Origin: Margaritifera margaritifera
Lineage: Eukaryota > Mollusca > Bivalvia > Unionida > Margaritiferidae
Length of the DNA stretch: 64,000 bases
Direction of reading: 5' to 3'
NCBI GenBank assembly: GCA_029931535.1
Contig: JAQPZY010001675.1
Span: forward strand, 1,669,501-1,733,500
Shown: one piece after another, positions 58,556 to 64,000 of the stretch
Layout: the number at the start of each line of letters is the position of its first letter
Position numbering within the stretch: the stretch's first letter is position 1
Made by a program: the position numbers and the translations under genes
The notes under the pieces: generated by a model
Database searches by the model: none
Told to the model about the DNA's origin: nothing
What the model saw: only the letters and a program-made list of their open reading frames with translations

Positions 58556-59915
58556 ATTGAATTAGTGTATGTATACCTACTGAATTAGTGTAGATATTCC
58601 TATTGAATTAGTGTAGATATACCTATTGAATTAGTGTATATATACCATGTGAATTAGTGTAGATATACCTATTGAATTAGTGTATATATACCTATTGAAT
58701 TAGTGTATATATATACCTCTTGAATTAATGTATACATACCTATTAAATTACTGTAGATATACCTATTGAATTAGTGTAGATATACCTATTGAATTAGTGT
58801 ATATATACCTATTGAATTAGTGTAGAGATACCTATTGAATTAGTGTATATATATACCTCTTGAATTAATGTATACATACCTATTAAATTACTGTAGATAT
58901 ACCTATTGAATTAGTGTAGATATACCTATTGAATTAGTGTATATATACCTATTGAATTAGTGTAGAGATACCTATTGAATTAGTGTAGAGATACCTATTG
59001 AAGCATTATTCTTACTACTATATATATACCTATTGAATTACTGTAGATATACCTATTGAATTAGTGTATATATACCTATTGAATTAGTGTAGATATACCT
59101 ATTGAATTAGTGTATATATATACCTATTGAATTAATGTATACATACCTATTGAATTACTGTAGATATACCAATTGAATTAGTATAGATATACCTATTGAA
59201 TTAGTGTATATATACCTATTAAATTAGTGTAGATATTAATATCGAATTAGTGTATAGATACCTATTGAATTAGTGTAGATATACCTATTGAATTAGTATA
59301 GATATACCTATTGAATTAGTGTATATATACCATGTGAATTAGTGTAGATATACCTATTGAATTAGTGTATATATACCTATTGAATTAGTGTAGATATACC
59401 GATTGAATTAGTGTATATATATACCTATTGAATTAGTGTATATATACCTATTGAACTAGTGTAGATATACCTATTGAATTAGTGTATATATATACCTATT
59501 GAATTAATATATACATATATATTGAATTAGTATAGATATACCTATTGAAAAGAGTGTATATATACCTATTGAATCAGTGTAGATATACCTATTGAATTAG
59601 TGTATATATATATATACCTATTGAATTAATGTATACATACCTATTGAATTGCTGTAGATATACCAATTGAATTAGTATAGATATACCTATTGAATTAGTG
59701 TAGATGTAGATATTGAATTAGTGTAGAAATAGATATTGAATTAGTGTAGATATAGATATCGAATTAGTGTAGATATACCTATTGAATTAGTGTAGATATA
59801 CCTATTGAATTAGTGTGGAGATACCTATTGAATTAGTGTAGATATACCTATTGAATTAGTATAGAGATACCTATTGAATTAGTGTAGAGATACCTATTGA
59901 AGCATTATTCTTACT
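57815..59915. repeat. 23-bp minisatellite, about 90 units
   Basis: Unit TGAATTAGTGTAGATATACC followed by TAT, with many variants (TATATATACC, GAGATACC). A TA microsatellite sits within it at 58,460-58,552. The 21-base phrase AAGCATTATTCTTACTA occurs three times, near 58,247, 59,001 and 59,900, the last at the array's end. 58,701-58,840 and 58,841-58,980 are identical 140-bp tandem copies. Confidence 0.95.
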
Positions 59916-60074
59916 AATAACAATAGCTATGTCCTCAAAAACGGAAAATAACAAAAAGTTATAATGTTTTTTTTTTCAGGATAGTGCAATAATTCATACA
60001 GGAGTAACTTCAGTGTAACTATTCATATACATCAGCCTTCTTGCATACATATCGGCAGGAATTATCCTCAGTAT

Positions 60075-60205
60075 ATGTTCCAGTGGCGTAACTTCAAACT
60101 GCGTGCCTCCCCCGCCGTAAACATTTAGAGTGGGGCCCCCATCAAATTAATGTAAAGCGATATTTTGGGCCCCCTCCTTGCTCACCCCCCCCCCCCCCCT
60201 TGACA
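60075..60205 (+). mobile_element. GC-rich hAT-like end with C homopolymer
   Basis: It begins CAGTGGCGTAACTTCAAACT, then CCCCGCCGTAAACATTTAGA, GGGGCCCCC and, near the end, a run of about 14 C. CAGTGGCGTA is typical for hAT-type ends. The local GC content is high. It resembles the segment at 12,060-12,215 in overall make-up. Confidence 0.45.
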
Positions 60206-60255
60206 GTACATCATTTTTTTGTTTTGAACACTTCTTTTCTTTGAATTGTATTACT

Positions 60256-60700
60256 TCAAAATAAATATTAGGTACTCTAGAGTCTATGATCAGATAAACA
60301 TTAGGTACTCCAGAGCCTATGATCAGATAAACATTAGGTACTCCAGAGCCAATGATCAGATAAACATTAGGTACTCCAGAGCTTATGATCAGATTAACAG
60401 TAGGTACTCAAGAGCCTATGATCAGATTAACATTAGGTACTCCAGAGCTTATGATCAGATAAACATTAGGTACTCTAGAGTCTATGATCAGATAAACATT
60501 AGGTACTCCAGAGCCTATGACCAGATAAAAACATTAGGTATTCCATAGCATATGATCAGATAAACGTTAGGTAGTCCAGAGCCTATGATCAGATAAAAAG
60601 TAGGTATTCCAGAGCCTATGATCAGATAACATTAGGTACTCCAGAGCCTATGATCAGATAACATTAGGTACTCCAGAGCCTATGATCAGATAAAGATCAG
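60256..60700. repeat. 33-bp minisatellite, about 13 units
   Basis: Unit GATCAGATAAACATTAGGTA followed by CTCCAGAGCCTAT. The 11-codon unit gives the frame 60246-60548 (RYSRAYDQINI), a repeat artefact. Confidence 0.95.
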
Positions 60701-60831
60701 TTTTAGAAGAGAATTATAATTCTATATTTTGTTAACATCACACACTTTACTTAAAGCGAGTCGGGTATTTATGATTTCACGATGTGATACACATAGGATA
60801 TCTACGTTTTTTGAGCAGATGCACGAAAATA

Positions 60832-60918
60832 TTTCACAAGTGTAATGGAAACATTGTATAGTCACGAGTAGCGAAGCCAAGAGTGACAATACAATATGTT
60901 TCCACTGCACTCTTGAAA
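60832..60918. repeat. Hairpin with about 34-bp arms
   Basis: TTTCACAAGTGTAATGGAAA at 60,832 pairs with the reverse complement of TTTCCACTGCACTCTTGAAA ending at 60,918. The arms extend inward to GTCAC/GTGAC, with a loop of about 17 bases including GAGTAGCGAAGCC. Likely a short foldback element. Confidence 0.8.
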
Positions 60919-60952
60919 CATTTCTTAATATCTACTCCCAAACTGTATCTTT

Positions 60953-60976
60953 AAAAAAAAAAAAAAAAAAAAAAAA
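60953..60976. repeat. Poly-A run
   Basis: About 24 A. It follows the hairpin by 35 bp, which might mark a retroposed insertion end. Confidence 0.9.
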
Positions 60977-62174
60977 GGCACTTGCACGGAATTTTTCATT
61001 CTGTGCCAATGCGATTGACGGCTGTATTACTACTTGGATAAAAAGAAGTTTTTAAATTTTACAATAAATTAGGACAATTACTTTTTACAAATTTACCTAC
61101 TACAGATAATGCTTCAAACTGTGTATTTTGTCAAATTGATGACTGTTTTCATTTTCTTGCGCGTATTGATACAGTGAACATTTTTGGCGTGGGTACAATC
61201 ACCACAGAGCGGCCGCCTCTGACATTTCAGAATGTAACATCTTTAAACTAAAGACTTTAATTATTGTGATTTTGCCTAGAAGGATTTTGCTTCTTTATTT
61301 TCTTTATTTCTTTATTCAAACTTGAATACTGTGGCCTTGGCAAATTTGCAGTAGCAGAGGCTGCACCAAAATTTCGTGAGTCACGTAATTTCGTTTGCAG
61401 TCAACACTCATCTATCCCCGATTTCTGTATCATTTTCAAACATAAATTGTGAGTGTTATGAGAGTTAAAATCGATAATTAAGATTTGTTTAGTATTATAT
61501 TTAATACATTTAGTTTGCCCCTAAAAACTTTTTACCATTTGTAGTAAAATGTAATAGTATTGGTGACACTGAATATCGAATTGAAACGGGTCGTGTACGT
61601 TCAGTTAGTTTGAACTATTGATGTGGAAAACTATTGTAACTAAGGTAATTATGTTAAAACCTACTTGTTAATTGGAGTTTGATTTTAGGTACTTATTTGT
61701 TATGTTACCTCATCATTTCTAACATAAATGTACTGTGTCGGATCTGTTTATCCTAATGGAAAGAAATGCATAGAGAGAAAGAGAGAGAGATAAGAAGAAA
61801 AATGAATTAGATCTAAATATAGAAATGTTACATATATAAAGAGTATATGTTTCCTTAATGGGAAAAGAAAGTAGTTCCAGAGTCAATGTTGCCATAGTGG
61901 CGATACCATTGTTATCGCCACTGTATCGATATACATTTTTCTCACTGATACATTTCAATATCTCATTATGAAATATATAATAAATATAACTATATCACTC
62001 CTTTATCTTTTGGATTATACGCCTTTTTGATAGTGTATTTGGATTATATTGAAAATAATATAATTTACTATTGCCTCGGCAGTTCTAACAAAGCCCTTCT
62101 TCGTAATGTTCACATTTTAAAAAAAATCTTAACGTTCTTTCCACTGATACTCTACAAAATATGAGCATAAGATG
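60977..62174. other. Unassigned spacer
   Basis: A minus-strand frame 61719-61958 has a Ser/Leu-rich stretch from the GA tract at 61,774. Nothing recognised. Confidence 0.5.
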
Positions 62175-63005
62175 CAATATATTTATTGATTATTACTGTT
62201 CGTATCTTTAATCTATTATTCGATATAGTGCGATACTGATAAATACGAATCGTGTTAATGTCACATCCTGATCAACATTAATCCAAAATGAACAATTTAA
62301 ATACTTGATACACATTACGATAATACGTCTTCTTATCTGTGTATTGAATAATAAATAAAGGATCTCTCACTTAACTAAATGGACCATCTACTAATGATAA
62401 GAGACCTACCTATCGAATGTCCGTCAAATATCGCAGGCGGTAGTTCTCCCCAGTTCGAGACAATCATGAAGATTGTCGACCATTACGAGAGACAGGCTCA
62501 CAGTTTTCAATATTCGGTGTAGATTAACGACAAACACGAGGGACTTTTCAGCATTCACGGCAGATTGTAAACCATTACGAGAAGAACCCTCAAAAGTTTC
62601 AATATTCGTGATAATCAGATTTTGCAGATGGTACCTATAATCGGCACCATCCATTATCACTCGATATTATCTACAATCGGCACCATCCATTATCACTTGA
62701 TATTATCTACAATCGGCACCATCCATTATCAGTCGATATTTATGAAAAGTATGCAGGGCAGTGTCATAGCTCGTCGCGTTCTATTTTCAATAAAATAATT
62801 AGTTATTTCATGTTGTGCATAGTACATAGTAAAACTATCACGAATGAAATATTATCTTTAATTTCATACAAAAATCTATAATTATGAAGCAACATCATAA
62901 TTTAAAACCAGTCAATGTCTTACTTTGAAATAATATCATTTCATTGCAAATTCTAATATTTTTCCATAAAATTATTAATTCTCCTCTTAAATAAAAGTTC
63001 AATTA
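62175..63005 (+). repeat. Interspersed repeat, copy B
   Basis: Related to 53,395-54,235 in the same orientation. It differs by an inserted array of three 36-bp units (ATCTACAATCGGCACCATCC, then ATTATCACTCGATATT) at 62,625-62,735 and by an extra stretch of some 100 bp with CACAGTTTTCAATATTCG. No terminal repeats were found at either copy's ends. Confidence 0.75.
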
Positions 63006-63431
63006 AGTAGTCAGTAAGTCACATGAATCAAAATCATAAAAAGTAGAAGGATATGATTCTCTTTCATAACTTTAGCCAACTGGCTAATAAACCAACAAAG
63101 GTAACTTAGTCAACATCTACTTTGATTGATCACCTTTACACTACTCACCTACAGTCCATAGCGGAAACCATTATACCCTGCGAGCTCTAAATGACCATTA
63201 TTCGGTCTGCGCGTCGCGAGATCAATTCGTCAAACCATACAAAAATACTCATAACAATATTATATACAGATCTTTCAATGATTTTTATAATGTTTGTTCC
63301 GTTTTGAACCATCCTCAGCGTTCGAGAACGCATCATTTGTAGTATTCGATCCAGACAATGCGTAAAAGTTTGGTCTAACAGATTTGTATCCTTACTTAAT
63401 ATACATGTTCCGAAATCCAAATGTGTTAAGT

Positions 63432-63432
<1 letters not shown>
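63006..63432. other. Unassigned spacer
   Basis: A 115-residue minus-strand frame spans the CA microsatellite; its non-repetitive part has no known motif. Confidence 0.45.

Positions 63433-63474
<42 letters not shown>
63433..63474. repeat. (CA)n microsatellite
   Basis: About 21 CA units, starting immediately before the LINE-like coding sequence. Confidence 0.95.
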
Positions 63475-63476
<2 letters not shown>

Positions 63477-64000
63477 GGAATGGTACACCGAAGATATAAA
63501 AATAGCCAGTAAATTGTGCGACTTCTGTCATCAAAAGAAAGAGTGGCAGAATTATACAATTTGGCGGAACAGTACAACGTCTCTTATGAAGGAATGTAAG
63601 AGAAAATATTACTCAAGTTTAATTTATGGTAAAAAGGACGTAAAGCTCATCTGGAACTATTTCAAAGACATTAACGTATCAAATTCTTTCCATATCCCTC
63701 GTAAAATTACTGTAAAATATGAAACTGTCCATAATGAACACGAAACTGTAAAATAGGATGAATTAATTTTTCGTATCTATTATAAATCGCTTGAATGAAA
63801 AAGTTACTTCCACCCCACATGCCTTTTCCTCCTTGTCTGATTTTTTTTAGCAGAACAAGTGCCTTCTGATATTTAATTTGTTATACCTAGATTTTCTGCT
63901 CATATTATATAGCTCCTTCTCTCAACGATCTCTTCAATAATGGTTTGGTGTATTCCATGATGTCTTAAAGCAAGTCAAAGTTTTTCCTATTCATAAAGGC
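63477..64000 (+). pseudogene. Middle part of a LINE: endonuclease-RT linker and start of RT, runs off the window
   Basis: SEWYTEDIKIASKLCDFCHQ, KKEWQNYTIWRNSTTSLMKE, CKRKYYSSLIYGKKDVKLIW and YFKDINVSNSFHIPRKITVK are seen in one frame to about 63,756. This is the linker between endonuclease and reverse transcriptase in CR1/L2-type elements. After stops and frameshifts come AEQVPSD, IAPSLNDLFNNGLVYS and DVLKQVKVFPIHKG, the first conserved segment of the polymerase (x-V-x-P-I-x-K-G). The element is interrupted by stops, and its 5' part seems replaced by the CA microsatellite. The 3' part lies outside the window. It is probably of the same group as the LINE end at 20.8 kb. Confidence 0.8.

Overview
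The window reads as AT-rich, intron-era eukaryotic DNA from an invertebrate animal. Long AT, GA and CA microsatellites, about fifteen minisatellite arrays, and remains of non-LTR, Penelope-like, mariner and Polinton/Maverick elements fit a marine or freshwater metazoan. A mollusc, perhaps a bivalve, is my guess from the type of repeats; this is inference and weak. I find no complete host gene, tRNA or rRNA. The recognisable coding sequence is nearly all mobile-element sequence, mostly broken by stops and frameshifts.

Layout. 0-14 kb is dominated by tandem arrays (periods about 42, 60, 49, 60, 35 and 39 bp), with a Ulp1-like exon fragment near 5.3 kb, a Penelope-like 3' end near 9.3 kb and small DNA-transposon ends near 12 kb. 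14.3-17.3 kb shows nothing I can name. 17.3-20.3 kb holds a decayed Polinton-type integrase and flanking debris. A LINE 3' end with an ATT tail follows at 20.8-21.6 kb. A decayed unknown gene lies on the minus strand at 21.7-23.4 kb. A nearly full-length RTE-like retrotransposon lies on the minus strand at 23.6-26.8 kb. 26.8-34.3 kb is mostly empty. 34.3-39.3 kb has short open stretches of unknown origin, a histone-type 3' stem-loop and a gene remnant related to the one at 22 kb. 39.8-42.6 kb is arrays.

42.7-53.0 kb is the most informative region: a decayed Polinton on the plus strand, with protein-primed type-B DNA polymerase, a BIR (IAP) domain protein, an unknown ORF, a packaging ATPase, a chromodomain integrase and a fragment resembling a conserved Polinton gene. 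A dead mariner copy is nested inside it. Polymerase and integrase would copy and insert the element, and the ATPase would package DNA. The captured BIR gene suggests control of host cell death. All of this is now inactive as far as the sequence shows.

53-64 kb contains an interspersed repeat present twice (53.4-54.2 and 62.2-63.0 kb), arrays of 41, 23 and 33 bp, two strong hairpins and, at the right edge, the middle part of another LINE running out of the window.
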